A stretch of DNA of 64,000 bases, taken from NCBI RefSeq assembly GCF_001039355.2, contig NW_019775725.1, forward strand, positions 165,625-229,624, given 5' to 3'. A program made the translations under genes and the position numbers. The DNA comes from Lingula anatina. Lineage: Eukaryota > Brachiopoda > Lingulata > Lingulida > Lingulidae. A model generated the notes under the pieces. The model saw only the letters and a program-made list of their open reading frames with translations. It did not search any database and had not been told where the DNA came from. Below are positions 45,999 through 57,640 of this stretch, piece by piece. Position 1 is the stretch's first letter, and the number at the start of each line of letters is the position of its first letter.

Positions 45999-47753
45999 TT
46001 AAACATATGCATATGATTTACCATGTTTGGCAGCCGCTGCGTCGCATAATTTCTTAAACTTCCCGCTGGAGACCAGTTTGCTGAATCCTACGTTCCAATG
46101 GGAGGTGAAGTCGTTGTCTTTCCGTGTCATCATACCATTCCCAGCCTCCGTGCAATAAAAACCACCCCAAGGGACTTGTTCAAACTCGGGGTTGGCTCCT
46201 GATGCATGGCCCGCCATGGCGAGGAAAGGCAAAAATGCTGCATCCATCTATTAGTAGTGAAAGGGTTAAAATATACCATTTGTAGCATACTTAATAAAAC
46301 AATACAACATAATTATTAATGTAATATGGAACTTTTCACTGCTGCTTATGATGCTACGGTAAAATACTGTATTAATGGATTTATATCTTACTTCACCACT
46401 TTTCAACTTGGCAAAGATATCTCCAGGAGTCGGAGCGTGAACGACGGTCATATTGTCCTGACCTGTTACGTCAGTCCATCTGGCCAGACACCTCTCGTCA
46501 CAAGCCCAGCCATCAACGAAACCTTGAATAATCCAGATACTTTTTAAATGATATATTTATTTAATTATGAATATCTTCAAATTAATTTATTTATCAAACT
46601 TTATGAGGGCTAAAAGTCGGTTAATGCATATTTTATCTTCCCCGTGGTCCTCATTAATATATCATTTTATTTGTATCTTCGTATTATTAGTCAAATTTCC
46701 CTGAATGCTGTAACACATAAATATACACTGAAATTATTAAATCTAGAAATCTAGATGGTACAGAACTGATACACGGACCAACCAAACAAGACGAACAAGA
46801 CAACATCATCAGGGAATATACAGTTTCTGCAGCAGCTTCTCCCTGAATTTACTGAATAAATCTGTTAATTGATTGAAGTAACAATTATTGTAACTTTGAG
46901 TGCCTTACAGTGTATACTGATAATGTTTTTTTTGTTGAAAAAGCATTTCTCAATTAATAAACTAACCAAGATTAAATAATGGTTTTTAAAGCAGCCACTC
47001 TAAAATTCTAGTTTCTAACAAGACCCTTAAACGTGCTTTAACACCTTTACCTTAATTTACTTAGTCTGCAATTTGAAGTAATCATTATTGTAACTAACGT
47101 TGTCCCCTTGTTTTTTTATTTTTTGATACACAAATGCTTATCAAATTTATAATTATTTCACCAGTAATTGCACTTTACCTATTGTCTTGTTAGCTAGATT
47201 TTTGGAAGGAAACATAACAGCGTTCCCTTTTTTGACAAATAAATGCACGCTCGGGGGCTTCAGGAAAGGGGAAGAAAAACTGAACACCTGAATCCTCTCT
47301 AAGGTACGAAACCAGCCGGTGCAGGCATCATACCAACGGCCCATCAAACCTGAAATGCAGTAGGCTATAATTCCAACGCTATAGGCATGTTTGTATATAG
47401 CGTTTCATATTTACAACGCAGTACAGCAATTGCAAAACTCGCATGAACAGGCGAGTCCAGCTCGAATAAAAACATAGCTTTCAGTTTAGATCAACCTTGG
47501 ATGAAGGTCCTTAAGTCATTTTAAACCTTAAGCCTGAGGGAGGGGTATTAATTCTGAAATGGTGTAGTCTATGAGGCAACACTGAAACAAACCACGTACC
47601 CTGGCCACCGTGTGAGGGTTGTCCTGGGGTGGAATCCCAGCAGTTGGTATGCTTGTCCCATATAGTACGACAATCCATTCCGGCCTCGGTGCAAACTGTA
47701 GAGAAATTGTTATTTGAAATTGAAACACGTGTCTACTTTTTTTGTCAATATAT

Positions 47754-47792
<39 letters not shown>

Positions 47793-49802
47793 CTTTTAGA
47801 TTTTCTAGTTTCCCTTTCAGAATTTCATCCAAAATCAAATTCATGAGAAATATATTAATAATATATATTACATTTATTATTCATCTTGGAAAATTACATG
47901 TATTGATATGCTAACCACATATTTCAGTGATATGAACTGGGGAAAAATCAGCGATGAAATTTCATAATAATAACGTACAGGTGAAATGAAATATCTATTT
48001 ACCCGCTTCGATTAAATCATGATGGAAGCCTGTCAAGTAGCCAGAGGTGTCTCTGAAAGTGAAAACACCACAGGTATAACATGATAGAATTTATCTTCAC
48101 AAATATGAACGTCAGCAGAAGTGACAGTATTCGATATAGTTTTACCACCCTGTAGCCCCATTTTGCTGATTTTAGAGAAACCACACCATATTTATTAAAA
48201 TTTCTCCCAAGATGAAACGACAAAGTAGACTATGAAACATTTAGATATGACAATGACTACATGTAGAGGCAGAGTAGCCTATAGATTCTAAAGTACAAGT
48301 CTGAAACATCTTATAAAAATGTAATTGTTGCACAAATTAAAGTACTTATGCAGTAAGTCCCAACTCTTGATTCTCAATGCTTATCTAAATTCATTTATGT
48401 CGTGACTATGGCCGTTTCTTCTGGTTTCTAATAAAATAGTTTGTGTGTTTTTGGGCATGCCGCAAAAGTTGTAGGTTCACATAATATCTTTTCGCCAACT
48501 TATTTTCATATGCAGAGATGTAAGAACTATAATACAAAAAAAAATCTACTTACACATATTCAAATGGGCCTAAATCATGCCCTACAGCAATCGTGAAGAT
48601 CCGTCCTCCAGATGATGATGAGACTGCAGAGCCTGAGATCCCAGCAGAACTCCCAGCAGACGATCCTTGTCCAGAGGTGCTGCCACCTATTGTCGTTTGG
48701 TCGCCTCGGATGGTGATGTTTGGTGTGGTCGAGGATCTCGACACTGCCACTACAGCTACAACTATGGCTACTACGGTGACGATTGCACACACTGCTGCCA
48801 GTGCTATCAAAATGCGGTTACCTGAAGGACCTTCTAACAAACCAACATTTGTTGTCATTAATAATGATTATATTACATGGCTCGAAGATGATAAGTTAGT
48901 AGGCCTAAGTAAGACCAAACTACATAGTTAAAAATAAGCACATAGGCATATATCTCTAAAAGTTCCTTAAAAAAGGGTTTTAAGTGATACAGAAATGTTT
49001 AGTCTTGATTCTTCCCACATTGAAGTTGCATACATGTATGTCATACATTTTCTTATGATACAGTGGTAGTGTAGAGCAATTGGTAACGGAACATTTGTGA
49101 AGAAAATTAGCAAGGTAATGTAATGCAAACAGAAAAAAACTGCACAGCTGTCCACAGTGGATAGAACATACTAAGATGTTAGACATCCTGAGAGCTAGTA
49201 AAGATACTGGACAGCTCTCCACAGTGGATGGGACATACTAAGATGATAGACATCCTGAGAGCTAGTAAAGATACTGGACAGCTGCCCACAGTGGATGGAA
49301 CATACTAAGACGTTATACATCATGAGAGCTAGTAAAGATACTGGACAGCTGCCCACAGTGGATGGGACATACTAAGATGATAGACATCATGAGAGCTAGT
49401 AAAGATAGGCTACTAGACAGATGTCCACAGTGGATGGGACATAGCCTACTAAGATGATAGACATCCTGAGAGCTAGTAAAGATACTGGACAGCTGCCCAC
49501 AGTGGATGGGACATACTAAGATGATAGACATCATGAGAGCTAGTAAAGATACTAGACAGATGTCCACAGTGGATGGGACATACTAAGATGATAGACATCA
49601 TGAGAGCTGGTAAAGCCAAGGGTGTGGAAGGGACTGATCAACAACGTTATAGAGCAGGGCACATGCTAATGATAATGATGATTAAATGTATGAATATAAA
49701 AATCTATCCGGATTTATGAAATAATGTTGTTTTTTAAATGCCTTGATATATTAAGTTACCTGCAGGGGCAGTGCCACCTTCCGTTATTTCAAATTTCTGC
49801 AT
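45999..49802 (-). CDS. SBP-like membrane receptor, copy 1: type II membrane protein with family-3 solute-binding ectodomain
   Basis: Exons (minus): 49760-49802, 48554-48833, 48003-48052, 47600-47695, 47179-47349, 46392-46522, 45999-46247; 339 residues. Residues 1-21 are a short cytoplasmic tail, 22-45 a hydrophobic helix (ILIALAAVCAIVTVVAIVVA...) acting as signal anchor, and 46-91 a Ser/Gly/Thr stalk with an NIT glycosylation site. From ~92 a two-lobe fold resembles SBP_bac_3/PBPe domains: FTIAVGHDLGPFEYV, GYLTGFHHDLIEA, RIQVFSFSSPFLKP, LFVKKGNAV and a C-terminal MTRKDNDF...LVSSGKFKKLC. About ten cysteines suggest an extracellular disulphide-linked domain. The start is the ATG at 49802, shared with copy 2; a second in-frame ATG sits one codon upstream. 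There is no pore-loop or second helix, so it is not a channel. Ligand binding is inferred from the fold; ligand unknown. Introns exclude bacterial contamination. Confidence 0.85.
47757..47792. repeat. (TG)n microsatellite
   Basis: GT run in intron 3 of SBP-like gene 1; the homologous spot in copy 2 (about 55793-55806) has only a few GT units. Confidence 0.9.
49142..49616. repeat. 67-bp minisatellite, about 7 copies, in intron 1 of SBP-like gene 1
   Basis: The unit GGACAGCTGCCCACAGTGGA ... GAGAGCTAGTAAAGATACT recurs at 67-bp spacing (49209, 49276, 49343), then with 72-bp units carrying a GGCTA / GCCTA insertion, then 67 bp again. Copy 2 keeps a single homologous unit at about 57421-57480. Confidence 0.93.
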
Positions 49803-50053
49803 CATTCTGAAGAAGAAAATGAGATAAATTTATCAAATTAGGTTACCAAATTAGGTTGTATGTAAACCGCCAACGAAAGATAAATGGTGAAGCAATGTAA
49901 GACAACAACCAGTAGGCCTACTTCTATCTTTATTTTATGTAGAAACTGCATGTGTCTAGTTAGTCGAATTTGACACACTCTGTAGTTAAAGAAAACCTCT
50001 AGATAAAAGATACTGATGGGTTATTCGATCACACTTTTTCAACAAATTGATCA

Positions 50054-50054
50054 C

Positions 50055-50088
<34 letters not shown>

Positions 50089-50089
50089 G
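50054..50089. repeat. (TAA)n microsatellite
   Basis: Trinucleotide run upstream of SBP-like gene 1; a shorter degenerate form occurs at the homologous place upstream of copy 2 (about 57883-57900). Confidence 0.85.
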
Positions 50090-50132
50090 CTAATTGCCAG
50101 AGGACATCGGTTCATTTGAAGTCAGAAAATGT

Positions 50133-50245
50133 TTTACAGTGAAGGAGGCGGCATGCATTCTAAATAATTCAAACCCATGTTAAATGAAAATGTGCACGAG
50201 GGAGGGTGCACGTTGACCTTAACTATGGCAATGCCTCCAGGCCAC
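50133..50245 (-). promoter_or_regulatory. Conserved non-coding block upstream of SBP-like gene 1
   Basis: Strikingly conserved with 57956-58075 of copy 2. It includes a 32-nt stretch identical in both (50191-50222 and 58015-58046) made of TGTGCACGAGGGAGGGTGCA followed by CGTTGACCTTAA. GTGCAC half palindromes bracket a small loop, and the minus strand reads TTAAGGTCA, resembling an ERR/SF-1-type nuclear-receptor monomer site. It may be a promoter element or untranslated exon. Confidence 0.45.
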
Positions 50246-50880
50246 GTAGAAAGAGTTTCACTTAATCTTTATATGTACATATACATGTTCTGAAACATTA
50301 TGAGAACCAGTGAACGCTAAAAAGACAAGAGATTAAAGAAACCAGAGAGGGTAAAACAAATCGAAGGGTTATATAAAATGTGTTGTACAAAATGTAATTT
50401 ACCGTAGGGGTGATGGAAAGGTCGGGATGAGACAAGGAAAAGAACGTTTTGCTTAATTGTCACCTTAGGTAACCATTAAAGTACCATGAAAGCATGCACA
50501 CAAGAAGCATGCATACTTCTGCTAACGCTGGTCTATCACTAAGCATCTTTACTGCTACAAAAATATTGGCGTTACTTTTTAGTATCTCAGGCACCTTTTA
50601 CACCGGGTATGCAAACGCATGAAGAAAGACTAATTTAGCACACATTAACAGTGCCGATATACATGGGTCCCTGTCGGTATCTAAAAGCGCCTCAAAGCAA
50701 AGATGGCGAAGAGGATGGAGAAGCGAGGCAAAATATCGATACAAGTGCCCTAAGCAGGCGATAGACCATACAAGAAAGGATGACACGCACAGATTCACCC
50801 GGATGAATAGAAATAGGAATGTGCTTCGCGATGTAAATGTTACTTGTTTTCTTTCGCTTATTTACTGCCCGTGTCTCACC

Positions 50881-51160
50881 CACTGACGGATTTACTTTAA
50901 GAGGACCCCCCCTTCGCTTTCTAAAAATATATCACACCAATATTTCCCTCTTGAAATTAGAATTTTGACAAGCTGAATCATACATGTAGTTCTAAACCGT
51001 ACCAGAGGCACCCTTTGCCCTCCAAAACACCAAAATATTTTGGAGCCCTTCACTGCGCTTGAGCAGGCCCCAAACCCCACGCCAAGGGGGCAATGGTCGG
51101 CTTCGCGTCCGAGGACTGGCGTTCCGGATCCCCCTTCAAAAAATGCTGGATCCGCCCCTG
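50881..51160. mobile_element. hAT-like MITE, 280 bp
   Basis: The ends are CACTGACGGAT and (reversed) CAGGGGCGGAT, the CAGTGGCGGAT type of terminal repeat. They are flanked by 8-bp GTCTCACC / GTCTCACA (50873-50880 and 51161-51168, one mismatch). The Gly-rich open frame across it is not a gene. Confidence 0.75.
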
Positions 51161-51413
51161 GTCTCACAATTTTTTCTGCTTTGCAAAAGTAACACATACA
51201 TTGTAGATATTATTTTAAATATAATTCCCTATTCATTAAAGCAGTATGACCTACCCTTCTCTGCTGGGTATCGCACGCCCGGCTGCTTTTGACATAAAAA
51301 TAGACTATACTTTACGAGACAACCCGTATCAAGGCTTTTTAACATTCTGATGGCGTGTTGTATTATGTCAGCTTGATGTGAGGATCATGTACGTAAACAA
51401 ACCATATACCTCA

Positions 51414-51655
51414 CAGAGGCAGATCCAGGATTATTTGAAGGGGGCGGGGGCGCGGATACAAAGCCGAGCCTCACGTGGGGTTTGGGATCTTAAAATTTTT
51501 GGTATTTTAGAGGGCGAACGGTTCCATTTTCTATGGGTTAAAACTATGATTCAGCTAGTCAAAATTAGACTTTCAGGAGGGGACCATTGGTGTGATTTTC
51601 TTCAGAAATCGAAGGGGGTCCGGATCCCCCTGCCCCCTCCTTAAATCCGCCACTT
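51414..51655. mobile_element. hAT-like MITE, 242 bp, second copy
   Basis: Starts CAGAGGCAGATCCAGG and ends TTAAATCCGCCACTT. It shares interior sequence with 50881-51160 in inverted orientation (CTTGAAATTAGAATTTTGAC there, a related GTCAAAATTAGACTTTCAGG here). The target duplication is too eroded to call. Confidence 0.7.
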
Positions 51656-53571
51656 CCTCATGTGATCTGCAGAGAATAAATTCACTTTAGGGTGCATTTT
51701 TCTGATTTTTGGCGTTTTGGTTGAATATTCTTGGTAATACATTCTTGATATTATAGGTACGTTATCAGTTTCCGTAAAATGTTGTCAGTTTTAACTTTTC
51801 GGCTCCGTTGCTTGCATAGTCACTCTTTCTCAGTTTTTAATTCCATTTATTATTATTATTATGTTTATCTTAAGTTTGAAACACAAATTTGAGAAATATG
51901 GTGATTTAGAAAGTAAAAATTTTTGATAATTTTGATAATTGCGACAGGAATGGAGGTCCGCTAGGAACTGCAGTCTATTCGTCCCATATACTAACTTCAG
52001 TTAAACCTAACCTGTACTAATCATATTGGACCCTGGATTCCCATTCCTAGGACTACCATTCTTGTCAAACCAGTAATTTACACGACCTCGCCTTTAATAC
52101 CCTTTGTGGTTACTTCTGTTATCAATTGTGTTATTCAGATACTTTTTCAAGTCAAAACTTTCCCTAACATACTCAAAAATGACTTCTTATTGTATAAAAA
52201 GTCCAAGATACAGGCATTCGAGGCATCAAAACAAAAAATCCAAATTTTTTATAAAAGGGTTGTTCAAATTGCATAGAATTTGGCAAACTGCCGCTGAATA
52301 ATATAAATATTATTTTCATAAAAGTAAAAAATGGGTGGCCAAATTAAAAAATTTTATGCACTAATTTAAATTTACTTGTGCTAGACAGTGCGCATAAATT
52401 ATAATGTTTAACCAATAAAAATATCTGTTGGAGTAGACCTCCCATAAAAATAAGCTGGATGTGGTGTGCATTCTTTTTTAAATTATATAGATTTCCAAAA
52501 ACTATAATATCTCTTCATTCGACTTAAGGCGTTTAGACAGATATGCTGAGAACAACCTAAACGGATGTAAAACATCTACTACTGGAATACAGCAGAGGAA
52601 TCCACGGTACAAAACAGTGAAACATCGAGGGAAGTCAAAATAATGCAAATAGACCTATAACACAATATACATGTATGTGTCACTGATGTAACTGAATTGT
52701 TCACTTTGAGGAAGAGTCCATTTTCATGTTTGAACAGAAATGTTCACGGGTCGATCATCCTAAGCCTTCAGAGAGGGTTGATATTGCGTCAGATGTGAAC
52801 AAGGTATTCCTCTTGTTTGGAAACCAATTAACACTTGAAACTGAGTTTTGTTTTCGACGGGGAGTTGATACTTGGGTTCCAATATAGGCTTCTTTCTCTG
52901 TTGTTTCTCATCTCCGGTCTTAATGATATTGTTAGCCGTCTACGCAGTCCACAGGACCACGAAAACCTACAAAAAGTTTTGAATCTTAGAATAGATGAAG
53001 TGAATATTGTTGTTCAAGATAAAGTGTCTCCTGATGTAGCACTAAAATTTATTTTGAATTTTTTATAATTGATGCTAATAATTTATTGCATTACACTCTG
53101 TCTGTATTTAACGAAAACTTTCTCTCTAGTGAATCTAGTAGTAGCTTTTCAATTTCTAATCAGAGAAGACCAAACTTAATTTTGTTGAAACCTTATTTTG
53201 CCGCCATCACTTTCTGTCACCGTCCGTCCTTTCCTCTTATTTAACATACCCAAAGTTTGAAAAAAATTCCCTCTTCGGTCTATTTTTATATTAATAAATA
53301 CTCCCTCACGAAAATAGTGCCACCCCTATTGCATTTGACTTTTTGACTCCATACGCGTCACGTGCATCATCTAATCCATGTGACACTGTACAAAATTAAA
53401 TTGTGACTTTGTTTTTTATTATCGAAAGCTTATTCATTGGTTGAACAATCTGTAAATTTGTGTGAAAAAAAATCCGCTTAGAAGCAGAATAAAACATTGG
53501 TTTATTACTTGATTTTTATATCGATTTTTGCATTACCTTAGGGTGGCACTTTTGTGATAGGGGAGTAAATA

Positions 53572-56252
53572 TTAAATATATGCGCATGATTCACCGTGTT
53601 TAGTAGCCGCTGCGTCGCATAATTTCTTAAACTTCCCACTGGAGACCAGTTTGTTGAACCCTACGTTCCAATGGGAGTTGAAGTCGTTATCTTTCCGTGT
53701 CATCATCCCGTGTCCAGCCTCCGAGCAATAAAAACCACCGACAGGGACTTGTTCAAACTCGGGGTTGGCTCCTGATGTATGGCCTGCCATAGCCAGGACA
53801 GGTAAAAATGCTACATCTATCTGTTTGTGAAAATGGGTTATATATTATTTGCAGTATACTTACTAAAACTTACTAGATCTTACTTATTAACGTAATATGG
53901 AACGTCTCAAAGTAAATGACTACTACTTATGATGCAACGGTAAAATACTGTATTAATGGATTAATATCTTACCTCGCCACTTTTCAACTTGGCAAAGATA
54001 TCTCCAGCATTCGGAGCGTGGACGACGGTCATATTGTCCTGACCCGTGACGTCGGTCCATCTGGCCAGACAGTTCTCGTCACAAACCCAGCCATCAACGA
54101 AGCCTTGAATAATTCAGATATTTTTCAAATTATTTTTAATTAATTATTTTTATTATTATCAAATATATATCTACATATCAAACTTTATGACGGTCAAAGG
54201 ACGGTTAATGTAAATTTTATCTTCTCCACGATCCTCATTAATTTATCATTTTATATGTATCTTCGTATTATTAGTCAAATCTCCCAATACAGACGAACAA
54301 GACATCATCAGGGAATATACACGTACAGGTGCTGCAGCAGCTTCTACCTGAATTTACTGATTAAATCTCATAATTGATTGAAGAAACGATTCTTGTAACT
54401 TTGAGTGCATTATAGTGTATACTGATAATGTTCATTGTTAAAAAGAATTTCTCAAATAATAAACCAACCAAGATTTAATAATAATTTTTTTTCAAACCAC
54501 CACTCTAAAATTCTATTAACTTGTAAGACACCAAGATGTGCTACACCACCTTCACCTTAATTTACCTAGTCTGCAGTTTGAAGTAACCATTATTGTAACT
54601 TAAGTACCTACATGTAACAGTGTACTGATAATTTTCTATAGTTGAAAAACGAGTACCATCATCAACCTAAGATCCTAAAATTGTTTTCCCCTACTTTTTT
54701 CTTTTTGATACACGAACGCTTATCAAATTTATATACTTTCACCAGTAACTGCACTTTACCTGTTTTCTTGTTAGCTAAATTTCTGGACGTTAACAAAACA
54801 GCGTGCCCTGCTTTGACAAATAAAGAAATGGTCAGGGGCTTAACGTATGACGAAGAAAAACTGAAGACCTGAAGCCTCTGTACGGTACCAGACCAGCCGG
54901 TGCAGGCATCGTACCAACGGCCTATCAAACCTGAAATGCAGTACAATTCCAACGCTTTAGGCATGTTTGTATACAGCGTTTAAATGAACAATGCTGTTTA
55001 AAAATAACTTGCTCCAAATGGTAATATACTGCTCTAAAATTTACGATGCTAAAGTTTGAACCTTGTGTACTGTTATTTAACGTAATCAATTCTAAGACAA
55101 AACCATCAATCTGGATGACATTTTTGCATTAACTGTGTTTATACAATGAAAAAAAAAAAAAAACACTTTGCGCTCATTAACACTATCAATTATGATCATT
55201 TCAGGGAGTGAAATACTTGGTAAATGTAAAATTAGAAAAAGGTATGTTGCCTCCAAAATTCCTGGGGCACTGACTGAGAAGAACTTGGGGTTCTGATGAA
55301 TAGATAGCATGTTTGCGATCACCATGTGAATAGCCATTGGGATAAGCTTTAACCGACACATTTTTATACCCAACTAAACACCGTGTTTTGTTACTGGAGG
55401 AAAGAGGGGGGTGGGGGTATATGCAATCGTTTTTAAATTTGATTAAATTGGTGCACATTTATTCATTAACACTGTACCGAAGAAAAACATAGCCTCCAGT
55501 TTAGTTCAACCTTTGATGAAGTCCCTCGGGTCATTTCCTTAGGCTTATACTCGAGGGAGGGGATTAAGATGTTTATCACCTTAATAATAAAACAATTCTG
55601 AAATGGTGTAGTCTATGAGACAATACTAAAACAACCGACGTACCATGCCCGCCGTGTGAGGGTTGTCCTGGGGTGGTGTCCCAGCAATTGCTGTACTTGT
55701 CCCTTACGGTGCGACAGACCATGCCGGCCTCTTTACACACTAAAGAGAAATTGTTATTTGAAATTCAAACCTTTCTGTTTCTTTTTGTCGATATGTGTGT
55801 GTGTATTCTTTCAGATTTTATTTCCTTGTTTTCCTTTCAGACTTTGATCCAAAATCAAATTTAGCAGTAATATCATACATGTATATTACATTTGTTTTCC
55901 ATCTTGGAAAATTAAATGTATTCATATGCTTATTTGTACATCTTTCAAACATATGGACTGGTAGAGAGGAAATGGGAATAAATCTGTGATAAAATTCTGC
56001 AATAAAAAAGTTAAAATGAAATGTCTATTTACCCGCGTCAATTAAATCCAAATTAAAGCCTGTCAAGTAGCCGGAGGAGTCCCTGAAAATGAAAACATCA
56101 CGGGTATATTAAACACATTAGAATTTTTCTCAACACATATGAATGTCAGCAGAAGTGACAGTATTCGATATAGTTTTACAACCTCGTAGCCTCTTATTAC
56201 TGATTTTAGAGAAACCACACTATGTTTATTACAATTTCCTCAGTGGCGGATT

Positions 56253-56283
<31 letters not shown>

Positions 56284-57640
56284 GGGGGTCAGGGGGGTCC
56301 TGACCCTCCTTCGATTTCTTAGTAGGCCTAAATCACACCACTGGTCCCCTCTTGAAATTAGAATTTGAATACACGTAATATCTACAACACACAGAAATCT
56401 ACCTACATATATTCAAAAGGGCCAATATCATGTCCTAGAGCAATCGTGAATATCCTTCTTCCTGATGATGATGAGACTGCTGAGCCTGAACTCCCAACAG
56501 AACTCCCAGCAGACGAACCTTGTCCAGAGGTGCTGCCACCTATTGTCGTTTGGTCGCCTTGGATGGTGATGTTTGGAGTGGTCGAGGATCTCGACACTGC
56601 CACTACAGCTATAACTATTGCTACTACAGTGACGATTGCACACATTGCTACCAGTGCTGTCAAAATGCGGTTTCCTGAAGGACCAACTTAAAAAACAACA
56701 TTTTTGATTGACACTTTGTTGACATTAATAATTATTTCAAACTCAAAAATAAAATAAACAAACAAAAATATATTACGGTTAGATAAGGTAGATGGATAGA
56801 TAATAATGTTATACTTCACTATATGGCTGGCAATTTTTACTACCCAAATGACGGTTCTTCTCTTCTTTCCCATGTGGTCAATAATAAAAAGAACATACTG
56901 GTGACACGGTGTCAATACATGTAGCAGATAATGATAACAACCTGTAACTCCTACTGCATATAGTTATATCAGAGAGCATAGAGAGAATGATCTGGGCCTG
57001 AATAGTATTAAGACAAAGATAATGCTCAGTAAAGAAACAGTTTAGCTCTGGTCTGTAGCATGTATACAAACATTATTAAATTAAAACTTGCTCACAGACA
57101 ATTTGTACCAGAACAACACCCAAATTATCGGTGAACTGTGGGGAGCAATCACAGCAAAGATAAGGAAAATCTCGAAGGAGGAATGTGTTTGAGAAATTGA
57201 CAATTTTTTGTGGCGTATGCAAGTGTGCATCCATTTGGAGCAAATTCTTAAAAAGAACTTTTATCCAAAGTGACCAAGATAATTGAAACTTTGGGCAATG
57301 ATCATACTCATATTGAAGTAACAGTCCAGCAAATTTCTTGAATTTTGATGGACCTTTGTAGGATTTCATAAATTTTTTTATGGTTTCTTTCTTTTTTTGG
57401 TCACCCTGTACTGTCTATCACAGACATCCTGAGAGCTATTACAGATACTGGACATTCGCCCACAGTGCATGGGACGTACTTATAGAGCAGCGTTATAGAG
57501 CAGGGAACATGATGATTATAATGATAATGATAATGTGGTTAAAAATGTACCGGATTAACGTAGTGTTCTTTTTTACACTTTGGTATATTTAAGTTACCTG
57601 CAGGAGCAGTGCTACTTTCCATGATTTCAAATTTCTGCAT
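53572..57640 (-). CDS. SBP-like membrane receptor, copy 2
   Basis: Exons (minus): 57598-57640, 56407-56686, 56033-56082, 55644-55739, 54760-54930, 53973-54103, 53572-53820. Exon lengths and phases are identical to copy 1, again 339 residues. The layout is the same: MQKFEIMESSTAPA tail, TM helix (ILTALVAMCAIVTVVAIVIA...), Ser/Gly stalk with NIT site, then the SBP fold beginning FTIALGHDIGPFEYM. The last exon differs from copy 1 at about 13 of 82 residues, while GMMTRKDNDF, SHWNVGF and LVSSGKFKKLCDAAA are kept. CYS/Tyr changes near the end (SCAYI versus SYAYV) add a cysteine. All splice sites and the frame are intact, so it appears functional. An hAT-like fragment lies in its second intron and the single ancestral minisatellite unit in its first. 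Confidence 0.85.
56241..56370. mobile_element. hAT-like MITE fragment with poly(T)-poly(G) run
   Basis: Begins CAGTGGCGGAT, then 12 T and 26 G (56263-56288), then CAGGGGGGTCC and interior sequence shared with the MITE at 50881-51160 (CACACCA ... CTTGAAATTAGAATTTG). The right terminus is missing. The homopolymer length may be an assembly artefact. Confidence 0.6.

Larger units (their letters stand above)
49806..53571. other. Spacer between SBP-like genes 1 and 2
   Basis: Holds the upstream region of gene 1 (conserved block at 50133-50245), two hAT-like MITEs, the unit junction near 51.87 kb, and the 3' flank of gene 2 (poly(A) signal 53082-53087). No further gene was recognised. Confidence 0.6.

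Noticed and set aside
49313-49567. 84-codon frame with repeated LLALMMSIILVCPIHCGQL
   Set aside because: Translation of the 67-bp minisatellite; absent from copy 2.
50892-51197. 101-codon Gly-rich frame (and the similar one at 51378-51644)
   Set aside because: Both lie inside hAT-like MITEs and are by-products of their terminal repeats.
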